From Candidatus Hydrogenedens terephthalaticus JGI OTU-1 (GTDB taxonomy: Bacteria > Hydrogenedentota > Hydrogenedentia > Hydrogenedentales > Hydrogenedentaceae): a stretch of 64,000 nucleotides of DNA. The stretch's first letter is position 1. Every line of letters starts with the position of its first letter. The stretch is from contig AWNW01000008.1 of NCBI GenBank assembly GCA_000493945.1, positions 3,009-67,008 of the forward strand, in the 5' to 3' direction. Shown here in pieces: positions 16,857 through 24,403 of this stretch. Under the pieces are notes generated by a model. The model was given only the letters and a program-made list of their open reading frames with translations. It was not told the DNA's origin and made no database searches. A program made the translations under genes and the position numbers.

Positions 16857-16885
16857 TTTTGAAATCAATTTGTTAGGCGGTTTTA

Positions 16886-17626
16886 CTAACCTTTGTTTTT
16901 AGGTCCGGGAACAACCCATGTGTCGTTTGCGGGAATGTAAAGTATCTCAACGGATTGTTGGTCTCCAATAACCCGAACTATGCGAAGTTTCGCCGTTTCT
17001 TTTCTTTTTGTTTGTGGGTTTTCGGGCTCGTAAAATTCTTCACCTTCACGAACTTTAAAGTTTTCCGTTTTGTTTGTCTTGGTATCCGTTACAGTAAGAA
17101 ATACATACAAATCGTTTTCTGCTTGAAGAAATCCTGTAACTTCAACACGAGGGCGAGAGAGCATAAGTTCTGCCCTTTCCTTCAATCGGGCATATTTCCC
17201 ATCAGGAGCCGATGCTCCGGGACGCAAAACATCATAAATATTTATTCCTGCGATAACGAGAGCCCATCTCTGCTTATCCCTTGCCTGTCTTATATTTTCT
17301 TCTATATCAGGGGCAATTCGGCTCATGGCGATTTTACCGTTCTCGATTGCGGAATATTTCGCTTTAACTCCTCGAAAATTATTTATAATCGTATCTTGTT
17401 GTTCTTGAGGAAGACGACCATTATTTACGACGGCATCTATCCATGGCTGAATTGCAGAACGCATTTCAGATTGTATCTGTTCTGGACTTGGCGGAGGAGG
17501 TTCTTGAGGTGGTGGAGGTGGTGGAGGTGGTTTGGAACAATTGATATTAGAAATAGAAATAATTCCAAGTGTAATAAATATAAATACATAAACAAATCGT
17601 CTTAAAAACAGATTACTTTTTTTCAT
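16886..17626 (-). CDS. Proline-rich lipoprotein, function unknown
   Basis: A 246-residue protein with a basic N-terminus, a hydrophobic stretch and a lipobox-like ISNINC (Cys near residue 30), followed at once by a run of eight prolines, QE, and PPPPSP. The remaining ~200 residues include a helical part (SEMRSAIQPWIDAVVNN) and a C-terminal beta part (RVEVTGFLQAENDLYVFLTV and KLRIVRVIGDQQSVEILYI) that could be a small assembly or PilP-like domain. No family is recognised. It precedes the TMTC-like gene by about 30 bases and is probably co-transcribed with it. Confidence 0.72.
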   Translation of the reverse strand: MKKSNLFLRRFVYVFIFITLGIISISNINCSKPPPPPPPPQEPPPPSPEQIQSEMRSAIQPWIDAVVNNGRLPQEQQDTIINNFRGVKAKYSAIENGKIAMSRIAPDIEENIRQARDKQRWALVIAGINIYDVLRPGASAPDGKYARLKERAELMLSRPRVEVTGFLQAENDLYVFLTVTDTKTNKTENFKVREGEEFYEPENPQTKRKETAKLRIVRVIGDQQSVEILYIPANDTWVVPGPKNKG

Positions 17627-17841
17627 ATTTTTTCTGTCCTCTATTTAAGGTTTGTGCATATATTAAATGTTATCATAGAAAAATGGTGTATCACAAAATA
17701 TAAATTGAATTTAACAACGAGAAAGTTTCGTTTGGAAATAAGTAAAATGAATAAAAATGATTTTATTGTGTATAATTTTGTAAAATCGTATATATTTAAG
17801 TCTTAATTAATTTATTTAAGATTATTAAAGAAAGGGAACAA

Positions 17842-18774
17842 ATGAGGATTTTAGTTGTTGATGATGACTTGGACTTAGCAGAACTGATAAAGACTAAACT
17901 ACAAAGTGAAGGGCATCAGGTTGATGTTATAAACACTGGGGAAGGTGCTTTTGAAAAGGCAAAAAGTTTTAAGCCAGATGTAGTCCTTCTGGATATTATG
18001 CTTCCCGGTGTAACGGGTTATCAGATATGTCGTAAAATCAGGAGGGACCCTGAAATTTACAAAACGGCGATACTTATCTTAACAGCGCTGGGTGAAGAAC
18101 CTGAAGTTTTGCATGGATTGGAACAAGGGGCAGACGATTATCTGGTTAAACCATTTAAATTAGAACGGTTAATGGACAAGATTTCGTCCTTAGGTGTATT
18201 AATAGCCTCTGTAAATAGTCGAAATCAAATAACTAATTTTCCTGGCACGGATGCAATCAAAAGAGAAATTAACCATAAATTAGCAAGGGGAGAACAGATA
18301 GCGGTTATATATGTTAACATGACGGGTTTTAAGCCGTATTGTGTTTCACGGGGTCCAGAAGGACAGAAACGAGCCTTAACTTTTCTCGCAGAAATTATGG
18401 TAGAGGTTAAAAGGACTCTGGGTATTTATGAATGTTTTATGGCACACATGGGAGGGGAACATTTTGTTATTTTATTAAATGCTTCGGATGCTGAAAAGTT
18501 TTGCGAAGCCTTGATTACATCATTTGACCAGAAGAAGAAGGAGTTATATACTTCACAAGAATATGAACATGGATATATCCTTGCAGTAGATAGAAATGGA
18601 GCAGAAATAAAATGCCCATTGATGGCACTGTCCTTGGGTGTTGTCCACAACCAGTTCCGACCTTTCCGAAATGCAAAGAAGATGTTTGAGGTGCTTGCAC
18701 AGGTCCGACAAAAAGCCCAACCTGTAAACGGGAAGAGTGTATATTTTATAGACCGCAGACATACAGACCGATAA
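17842..18774 (+). CDS. Response regulator with divergent GGDEF-like output domain
   Basis: A 310-residue protein. Residues 1-120 form a receiver domain: acidic pocket DDD (6-8), phosphoacceptor in VVLLDIMLPGVTGY (Asp near 53), Thr in ILILTALGE near 83 and Lys in DDYLVKPFK near 104. Residues 135-305 have the size and strand pattern of a GGDEF domain (IAVIYVNMTGFKPY for the first strand), but the active-site signature reads GGEHF rather than GGDEF or GGEEF. A diguanylate cyclase role is doubtful; nucleotide binding or protein contact is possible. AAAGGGAAC precedes the ATG. No kinase is adjacent. Confidence 0.83.
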   Translation: MRILVVDDDLDLAELIKTKLQSEGHQVDVINTGEGAFEKAKSFKPDVVLLDIMLPGVTGYQICRKIRRDPEIYKTAILILTALGEEPEVLHGLEQGADDYLVKPFKLERLMDKISSLGVLIASVNSRNQITNFPGTDAIKREINHKLARGEQIAVIYVNMTGFKPYCVSRGPEGQKRALTFLAEIMVEVKRTLGIYECFMAHMGGEHFVILLNASDAEKFCEALITSFDQKKKELYTSQEYEHGYILAVDRNGAEIKCPLMALSLGVVHNQFRPFRNAKKMFEVLAQVRQKAQPVNGKSVYFIDRRHTDR

Positions 18775-18822
18775 AAAAATCAAACTCTTATAGATGAATA
18801 ATATAAGGATGAGTTAATCCCT

Positions 18823-19428
18823 GTGGTGAGTATCCGAGAAATTCGTGAAGCGGATATAGAAAAAGCGGTAGTGTCCTTAGTCCATGCTTTTTATGATGAT
18901 GGCTTGGTTTGTTATATGTTTCCAGAAGAGAAATTCCGTAGGGAATTTATAACATGGACATACGAGCGTTGGCTTCGACTTTTGATGACATTTAACTCCG
19001 TATTTGTTGATGATAATGTTCAAGGTGTTGCAGGTTGTATTCCCCCTTCCCTGTATCCGCATATCCCTTTCCACTATATTGTAAGAGCAGGATTTTTTAG
19101 AGCTATTCCTAAATTAATGTTTCGAAATTTTTGGCGACCTTTGCGCGCCTATTGGGATAATCAGAGCAGAACGCGAAGTGAGGTAAAAGAACCTACATGG
19201 ATTTTGGATATTTTAGGAGTGCATCCTTCCGCACAGGGGAAAGGAATTGGAAGTGCCTTAGTTCAGCATTTAATTTCCTGTGCAAATCGGGACAAAGTTC
19301 CTGCTTATGTAATTACTCATAAAGAAAAAAATATAATCTTTTACGAAAAAAATGGGTTTAAACTTCTTAATAAGAAATATTCCCTTCCCGGGGGTCCTCC
19401 AACCTGTTCTTTAATCTACAAACCTTGA
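18823..19428 (+). CDS. GNAT-family N-acetyltransferase
   Basis: A 201-residue acetyltransferase. The start is one of two tandem GTG codons (18823 or 18826), supported by AAGGATGAG upstream. The N-terminus VSIREIREADIEKAVVSL is the usual first strand and helix. The acetyl-CoA loop is LGVHPSAQGKGIGSALVQHL near residue 130, and IIFYEKNGFKLL is the conserved C-terminal block. The middle part (FFRAIPKLMFRNFWRPL) resembles plant- and bacterial-type GNATs with a long helical insert. The substrate is unknown. Confidence 0.82.
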   Translation: MVSIREIREADIEKAVVSLVHAFYDDGLVCYMFPEEKFRREFITWTYERWLRLLMTFNSVFVDDNVQGVAGCIPPSLYPHIPFHYIVRAGFFRAIPKLMFRNFWRPLRAYWDNQSRTRSEVKEPTWILDILGVHPSAQGKGIGSALVQHLISCANRDKVPAYVITHKEKNIIFYEKNGFKLLNKKYSLPGGPPTCSLIYKP

Positions 19429-19567
19429 TTATATCTAAATTTATCAGACTCCCAAAAAGAAAAAATTTCCTTTGAAAAGGGAAAAAATATCTTTATTCTG
19501 GAACATAAGAGAAAGACAAATTTATTTAAGTGCTTGTTTCCTTGATAGATACAAAAGTTTATTTGTG

Positions 19568-19583
19568 TGGCATATCATTTGCT
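19568..19583 (+). promoter_or_regulatory. Sigma-54 (RpoN) promoter of the flagellar cluster
   Basis: TGGCAT, five bases, TTGCT: the -24 GG and -12 GC are exactly 10 bases apart as the sigma-54 consensus TGGCAC-N5-TTGCW requires. It lies about 37 bases before the flgB ATG. Sigma-54 control of rod and hook genes is well established in many bacteria; the enhancer-binding activator is not in this window. Confidence 0.7.
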
Positions 19584-19619
19584 AAATAAAGAACTAAAAT
19601 TTGAAAATGGTTACGATAA

Positions 19620-20021
19620 ATGGTCAACGGAATAGGAAAAATAAGTGCTGAAACGATGTTAATCTCTGCAATGAAAGTAGCAGAAGTTAATCATCGGTAT
19701 ATTGCTAATAATATAGCCAATGCGGATACGCCTGGATATACGCAAAAGGAATTGGATTTTCAGAAATCTCTCAACGCCGTATTGCAAGGGCGAGGGGGTA
19801 TCGTTCTCCGCACGAACCACCCTCGCCATATCCAGATAGAGAAAGAAGGAGTAGTCGTAGAAAAAAAGAGGAATGTATTAAAAAACGATTTTAATTCGGT
19901 GGATATTGATGAACAAATAGCAAAACTGACAGAAAATACAGGAAAAGCCACCGTTTATACGGCATTGTTAGCCAAGAAGTTTAGTCAGTTAACAACCATT
20001 ATTAACGATTTGAAGAGATAA
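19620..20021 (+). CDS. flgB: Flagellar basal-body rod protein FlgB
   Basis: A 133-residue proximal rod protein. The conserved flagellar rod signature NHRYIANNIANADTPGYTQKE lies near residues 25-45 (20 residues from NHRYIANNIANADTPGYTQK), and DIDEQIAKLTENTGKATVYTALL is the C-terminal helix. It is exported by the flagellar type III system without a cleaved signal. It is the first gene of the cluster and stands just behind a sigma-54 promoter match; flgC follows after 4 bases. A ribosome site is weak. Confidence 0.95.
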   Translation: MVNGIGKISAETMLISAMKVAEVNHRYIANNIANADTPGYTQKELDFQKSLNAVLQGRGGIVLRTNHPRHIQIEKEGVVVEKKRNVLKNDFNSVDIDEQIAKLTENTGKATVYTALLAKKFSQLTTIINDLKR

Positions 20022-20025
20022 TATT

Positions 20026-20451
20026 ATGCGAGTTGAAGGAATTTCAGCATGGGATATAGCCCTTAGTGGTATACGGGCTCAACGGCTGAGAATGAATATT
20101 ATCGCAAATAATATTGCTAATGCGGAGACCACCCGAACGGAAAAAGGAGGTGGTCCTTTCCGCCGCCAGATGGTTCTCTTAAAAGGATATGAGTTAGGCA
20201 AAACTGTATCATCAAAACAAGCAGGGGTAAAAGTAAAATCTGTAATTTATGATATGTCTCCGTTCAAAGAAGTGTATGAACCTGAACATCCGGATGCCAA
20301 TGAGCAAGGCATTGTAAAATATCCTAATGTGCAACTTGCTAATGAAATGGCAGACCTTGTCTCTGCTCAACGAGCCTATGAAGCCAATATTGCAGTTTTC
20401 GTAGCAAATCGGCAAATACGACAAAGAGCGTTGGAAATTTTGCAAAGATGA
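20026..20451 (+). CDS. flgC: Flagellar basal-body rod protein FlgC
   Basis: A 141-residue rod protein. The N-terminal helix RLRMNIIANNIANAETTRTE contains the rod-family NNIANAET motif, and VQLANEMADLVSAQRAYEAN is the conserved C-terminal signature; the tail RQIRQRALEIL completes the coiled coil. The central insert carries YEPEHPDANEQGIVKYPNV, typical of FlgC. It sits between flgB and fliE as in many bacteria. Confidence 0.96.
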   Translation: MRVEGISAWDIALSGIRAQRLRMNIIANNIANAETTRTEKGGGPFRRQMVLLKGYELGKTVSSKQAGVKVKSVIYDMSPFKEVYEPEHPDANEQGIVKYPNVQLANEMADLVSAQRAYEANIAVFVANRQIRQRALEILQR

Positions 20452-20539
20452 GTATTATAAGATTTTTTTATGATAAAATAATGGTATGATACATATAAGA
20501 AGAAATAATATTAAGGAAATAACAAAGAGGTGATATCCC

Positions 20540-20857
20540 GTGGATAACATTGATTCTATTCACAATATAGGTCCAATAAAACCTAAAGTAGATATACCCT
20601 CTGTAAGTCCTGTTAAGACTACACCGGTTGAAAGCAAAACCTCCTTTAAGGATATATTGGTTGATGCTGTGTCTGAGGTTCAGAAATTACAAGATGAAGC
20701 AGATACAACGATAAAAAAATTAGTTTCGGGCGAAATAAAAGATGTAACTGAAGTAATGGTGGCGGTTCAACGAGCAGACACTGCTTTCCAAACACTGATG
20801 GCAGTTCGAAATAAAGTGATAACGGCGTATGAAGAGATAATGCGAATGCAAATTTAG
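20540..20857 (+). CDS. fliE: Flagellar hook-basal body protein FliE
   Basis: A 105-residue protein joining the MS ring to the rod. The start is a GTG with AAAGAGGTGAT just upstream. TSFKDILVDAVSEVQKLQDE and the C-terminal QRADTAFQTLMAVRNKVITAYEEIMRM are the family helices (second quoted in part: the block covers residues 77-103). The first 30 residues are variable. A 9-bp hairpin begins at the last base of the stop codon. Confidence 0.94.
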   Translation: MDNIDSIHNIGPIKPKVDIPSVSPVKTTPVESKTSFKDILVDAVSEVQKLQDEADTTIKKLVSGEIKDVTEVMVAVQRADTAFQTLMAVRNKVITAYEEIMRMQI

Positions 20858-20905
20858 TATTTGACATGAAGTCAAATACCCTGTGATTTGAATAAACAAA
20901 TCCAG
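20857..20905 (+). terminator. Hairpins after fliE
   Basis: A perfect stem GTATTTGAC / GTCAAATAC (20857-20865, 20871-20879, loop ATGAA) is followed directly by an imperfect one, CCTGTGATTTG / CAAATCCAGG. No T run follows, so this may be an attenuator or processing site rather than a strong terminator between fliE and fliF. Confidence 0.4.
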
Positions 20906-20959
20906 GAATCGGCGGAGGTAAAAATTGAATAATTTTCCTAAAATTTTGTTGAAAAAATC

Positions 20960-20988
20960 TTGACATAATACACTATATATTGTATTAT
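20960..20988 (+). promoter_or_regulatory. Sigma-70-type promoter of fliF
   Basis: TTGACA, a 17-base spacer and TATTAT, about 100 bases before the fliF ATG. The full -35 match and ideal spacing make it convincing, and it means fliF onward can be transcribed apart from the sigma-54-controlled flgB-flgC-fliE. The spacer carries one arm of a 15-bp inverted repeat. Confidence 0.65.
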
Positions 20989-21087
20989 ATAAATAGAAAT
21001 AATCTATTAGTTTGGTTTTGTTCGTTGCGTTTAATTAAAATATATACAATATGTTGATGAAAAATAAAAGAAAATATATAGTGTATT
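20967..21087. repeat. 15-bp inverted repeat spanning the fliF leader
   Basis: AATACACTATATATT (20967-20981) is repeated exactly in reverse complement as AATATATAGTGTATT (21073-21087). The first arm fills the promoter spacer; the second ends one base before the fliF ATG, where a ribosome site would normally be. The arms are 91 bases apart. Confidence 0.7.
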
Positions 21088-21088
21088 T

Positions 21089-22645
21089 ATGGAAACAATT
21101 TTACAATTCATAAATGGGATAAGAGAATTCTGGGCTAAGTTAACACTTAGTGCTAAGGTTATTATTGGGGTTTCTTTCTTTATAGTTTTTTTAGGTTTGT
21201 TATTAATAATATTCATTGGAGCCCAACCTCAATATACAGTCTTATCTGCAGGACTTTCCCCGCAAGAGGTATCCAAAATAACGGATGTATTGTCCCGTCA
21301 GGGGGTTCAATACCAATTAGGAGATAATAATACAAGTGTTTTAGTTCCCGTAAATCAGCGGAGTAATGCACAGTTATTATTAGCACAAAGCGATTTACCT
21401 GTGGGTAGACCTGTTCCTCCGGGATGGGAATTATTTTCCACGACTGAACTGATGACCAATCAGTGGTTACAGAATGTAAAATTTATGAGGGCTCTTCAAG
21501 GAGAAATACAAAAGCAATTGAATGCTTTTGACTTTGTAAATGATAGTTATGTTCTTATTCGAGAAGCGAAGGAAGAATTATTTGTTTCCGAACAAAAACC
21601 CTCAGAAGCAGCGGTTACGCTTGATATTAATAGACCTCTTACCAAACAGGAAGTGAAGGCTATAGTTAGTATTGTAGACCATGCCGGTGGAGCCAATCTT
21701 CACCCGGGGAATATTACCGTGGTTAGTACCAAGGGAGATGTCCTATATTTACCTCCACAGGCAGGATTTGCCTCTCTTGCCAGTTCCAAATTGGAGTTGT
21801 TGACCGAATGGGAGAAACAGCGAGAGATGAAAGTAATGAATAAATTGCGGGAGTTAGGGGTTCGGGGAACTGTTTCCGTCAGTGCCAAGATAAACTTTGA
21901 TAGTTCTGAAGAAGTCGAAGAAAAAGTAAGCGAAGGCACGGAAATAAGCACATCTACGACAGAAACTACCAGTGAAACAACTGACAAACCTCCCGAAGGT
22001 GCTCCTGGTGTAGTCGCCAATGTTCCTGAAGCCACAGTTCCTGGCACTACTTCTTCTAAGGAGACGACAACAGAGGAAATTGCAAACTATGAGCCATCTC
22101 GTTTAACAAGAAAAAAGAAGAAAGAAGGGGGAAATGTTGAAAAATTCCTTGTAACTGTTATTGTCGAAGGTGATTATCAGGAAACACAAGATGAACAGGG
22201 AAATACAAAACGGAACTATATAGGTCTTTCCGAAGAGCGGAAAAAGATGTTTCAAGATTTTGTAATGTCCGCAGTGGGCGAGGGAGAAGTTCCTACAGAA
22301 GTGTTAGTTTACGATCAGCCTTTTGGTATTTCTGAATTAGAGACGGGAATTCCTAAAACAGAAGAAATACCATTCCAATGGAGAACATGGCTAACACCCG
22401 TTACAGTCGTTATTCAATTAATAGTTATTTTTGTCGTCTTTCTATTATTGAGATCGTTTTTAAGAAGCACTGTAGTAGAGAAGAAAGAAATAGAAGAAGA
22501 AATTGAAGCGGTTGAATTACCGGGTGCAACAAAAGAAGATTTAAGAAGACAGGAAGTGGCTCGGGAAGTGGCTCGGGTTTCTATTGAAGAACCCGAAACC
22601 GCAGCCGCTTTAATTCGTTCATGGTTATCAGAAGGAGAAGAGTAA
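21089..22645 (+). CDS. fliF: Flagellar M-ring protein FliF
   Basis: The 518-residue MS-ring protein. A membrane segment at about 24-46 (VIIGVSFFIVFLGLLLIIFI) precedes the ring-building motifs: QYTVLSAGLSPQEVSKI, DLPVGRPVPPGWELF and the RALQGEIQKQL helix. A low-complexity Thr/Glu/Pro loop occupies residues ~285-335. The second membrane segment (about 432-455) leads to a cytoplasmic tail whose end (AREVARVSIEEPETAAALIR) is the FliG-binding helix. No Shine-Dalgarno is visible at the ATG. The TAA is one base before the proposed fliG start. Confidence 0.97.
   Translation: METILQFINGIREFWAKLTLSAKVIIGVSFFIVFLGLLLIIFIGAQPQYTVLSAGLSPQEVSKITDVLSRQGVQYQLGDNNTSVLVPVNQRSNAQLLLAQSDLPVGRPVPPGWELFSTTELMTNQWLQNVKFMRALQGEIQKQLNAFDFVNDSYVLIREAKEELFVSEQKPSEAAVTLDINRPLTKQEVKAIVSIVDHAGGANLHPGNITVVSTKGDVLYLPPQAGFASLASSKLELLTEWEKQREMKVMNKLRELGVRGTVSVSAKINFDSSEEVEEKVSEGTEISTSTTETTSETTDKPPEGAPGVVANVPEATVPGTTSSKETTTEEIANYEPSRLTRKKKKEGGNVEKFLVTVIVEGDYQETQDEQGNTKRNYIGLSEERKKMFQDFVMSAVGEGEVPTEVLVYDQPFGISELETGIPKTEEIPFQWRTWLTPVTVVIQLIVIFVVFLLLRSFLRSTVVEKKEIEEEIEAVELPGATKEDLRRQEVAREVARVSIEEPETAAALIRSWLSEGEE
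22632..22637 (+). promoter_or_regulatory. Ribosome-binding site for the ACG start of fliG
   Basis: AAGGAG, inside the last codons of fliF, stands 9 bases before the ACG at 22647. It is the only good ribosome site near the fliG 5' end and supports initiation there rather than at the TTG at 22722. Confidence 0.6.
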
Positions 22646-22646
22646 T

Positions 22647-23684
22647 ACGGCACCGAGAAAAGATACAAAAGAACCAGATAAGTTAACAGGTCGGAAAAAA
22701 GCGGCAATACTGCTGGCATGTTTGGGTCCCGAACATGCGAGTAGCATCCTTGCGCATTTAAGAGAAGCAGAAATTGACCGCCTGACGCTGGATATTGCTT
22801 CTTTGGGAACTATTGACCCGGAAATTAAGGCAAAAATATTTGATGAGTTCTTCCAGATGGCAGAAGCGAAACGATTTGTGGCTGAAGGCGGTATTGAATT
22901 AGCAAAGGAATTATTAGAGAAATCATTTGGTGCGCAAAAAGCAATAGAGATATTGGGTCGTTTGCAAAGTTCGTTACAGGAAGTCCCCTTTCAATTTTTG
23001 AAGAAGGCTGACCCTGCCCAGATTAGTAGTTTTATTCAGGAAGAACATCCTCAAACCATCGCTTTGATATTAGCTCATCTTGACCCCAAAGTTTCTGCTC
23101 TGGCTCTTTCTTCATTACCTCCCGAGACACAAACCGATGTCATTTATCGTATTGCGACAATGGACCGAACGGCTCCCGAGATTATTCATGAAGTAGAACA
23201 TGTTCTGGAGCGAAAGATGGCAGCTGTATTTACACAAGGATTTACTTTTGCGGGAGGTGTGAAAGAGGTGGCGGAAATACTCAATCTTGTTGAACGGTCT
23301 GCGGAAAAGAATATTATGGAAAAATTGCAAGAAAGAGACGCAGATTTAGCAAATGAAATTAATAAGTTGATGTTTACTTTCGATGATTTGATTTATGTTG
23401 ATGATGCAGGTATTCAAAAGGCATTAAGAGAAATTGACTCTAAAGATTTAGCCTTAGCATTGAAGTCGTCTACCGATGAGGTAAAAGACAAAATATTCAA
23501 AAATATGTCAGAGCGTGCTCGTGAAATGTTAAAAGAAGAAATTGAATTTATGGGTCCTGTTCGACTGAAGAATGTAGAAGAGGCTCAACAGCGAATTGTG
23601 GCAGTTATACGCCGATTAGAAGAATCAGGTGACCTTATTATTACGGGGAGAGGAGAAGGGGGAGGTGAAGAAATTCTTGTTTAG
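22647..23684 (+). CDS. fliG: Flagellar motor switch protein FliG (apparent ACG start)
   Basis: FliG forms the rotor ring that contacts the stator. Coding similarity extends upstream of the first standard start (TTG 22722) through KLTGRKKAAILLACLG, which is the normal FliG N-terminal helix, back to ACG-Ala-Pro-Arg-Lys at 22647, one base after the fliF stop. From there the protein is 345 residues, the family norm; the TTG would remove 25 residues of the FliF-binding domain. The middle domain has EEHPQTIALILAHL, and the C-terminal torque helix has the charged KDLALALKSSTDEVKDKIF and RAREMLKEEIEFMGPVR segments. Confidence 0.93.
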   Translation, partial: TAPRKDTKEPDKLTGRKKAAILLACLGPEHASSILAHLREAEIDRLTLDIASLGTIDPEIKAKIFDEFFQMAEAKRFVAEGGIELAKELLEKSFGAQKAIEILGRLQSSLQEVPFQFLKKADPAQISSFIQEEHPQTIALILAHLDPKVSALALSSLPPETQTDVIYRIATMDRTAPEIIHEVEHVLERKMAAVFTQGFTFAGGVKEVAEILNLVERSAEKNIMEKLQERDADLANEINKLMFTFDDLIYVDDAGIQKALREIDSKDLALALKSSTDEVKDKIFKNMSERAREMLKEEIEFMGPVRLKNVEEAQQRIVAVIRRLEESGDLIITGRGEGGGEEILV

Positions 23685-23698
23685 TAATCAGGATAAAT

Positions 23699-24403
23699 AT
23701 GTCTATGTCTCAGTTTAAGAAAACACAAAAGTCTATTGTGGAAAATGCCGAAGTAAAATTTTTATCTCGTGACGATTTAAAAGAGTTTCCCAAAGAAAAA
23801 GAGATATCCGATGACCCTTTAAGTATGTATTCCCCTGAAGAATTACGGGCTATGATTTTAGAGCAGGCTCAACAGGAAGCAGAGGAAATTAAACAGAAAG
23901 CCTATGAAGAAGGATATAATGATGGGAAATTATTAGCAGAACAGGAGTTTCAACAGTTCCTTGAGCAAACGAATAAAATTGTTCAAGAGAGTATAGAAAA
24001 AATTACCCAAGCAAGAACGGATTTTTTGGAACAAATAACCCCTCAAATCCTCAAATTAGTTTTTCAAATTTCTGAAAAAGTAATCTCCGCCCAACTTCAA
24101 ATAAATCCAGATATTGTTAAAACAATTGTAAAAGAAACATTAGAGGAATTAGTGGAAAGTCAGGAGATTTGTTTACATATTCATCCAGATGATTATTTAA
24201 TAATCGAAGGCGAAATCAAGTCCCGATGGGGAGATGGAAGTATAACGCAAAAGGTCACTTTTATTCCGGATGAAATGATAGAAAGGGGAGGATGTATAGC
24301 GGAGACCAAGACACAGTTCGTTGATAATCAAATTTCTTCACGATTAAAACTAATTGTTGAGAAAATAGTTAACCTTGCGAGGGAAAACGGTGTTGACATT
24401 TAA
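23699..24403 (+). CDS. fliH: Flagellar assembly protein FliH
   Basis: A 234-residue stator-like regulator of the FliI ATPase. A long Glu/Gln-rich coiled coil (EQAQQEAEEIKQKAYEEGYN, residues 60-80) precedes the globular V-type-ATPase-E-like domain with PQILKLVFQISEKVISAQL, and a C-terminal part with IHPDDYLIIEGE and GGCIAETKTQFVDNQISSRL. The helical YEEGYNDGK repeat is typical of FliH/YscL. Its last 14 bases overlap the fliI coding start. Confidence 0.92.
   Translation: MSMSQFKKTQKSIVENAEVKFLSRDDLKEFPKEKEISDDPLSMYSPEELRAMILEQAQQEAEEIKQKAYEEGYNDGKLLAEQEFQQFLEQTNKIVQESIEKITQARTDFLEQITPQILKLVFQISEKVISAQLQINPDIVKTIVKETLEELVESQEICLHIHPDDYLIIEGEIKSRWGDGSITQKVTFIPDEMIERGGCIAETKTQFVDNQISSRLKLIVEKIVNLARENGVDI

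Noticed and set aside
16955..17605. A 216-codon open frame on the plus strand opposite the lipoprotein gene
   Set aside because: It mirrors a gene with a clear signal peptide and lipobox; its own product is rich in Cys, Phe, Arg and Ser in the manner of an antisense shadow and has no ribosome site.
19440..19500. A terminator-like TTTCCTTT/AAAAGGGAAA hairpin after the GNAT gene
   Set aside because: The stem is short, A/T-rich and needs a bulge; too weak to call.
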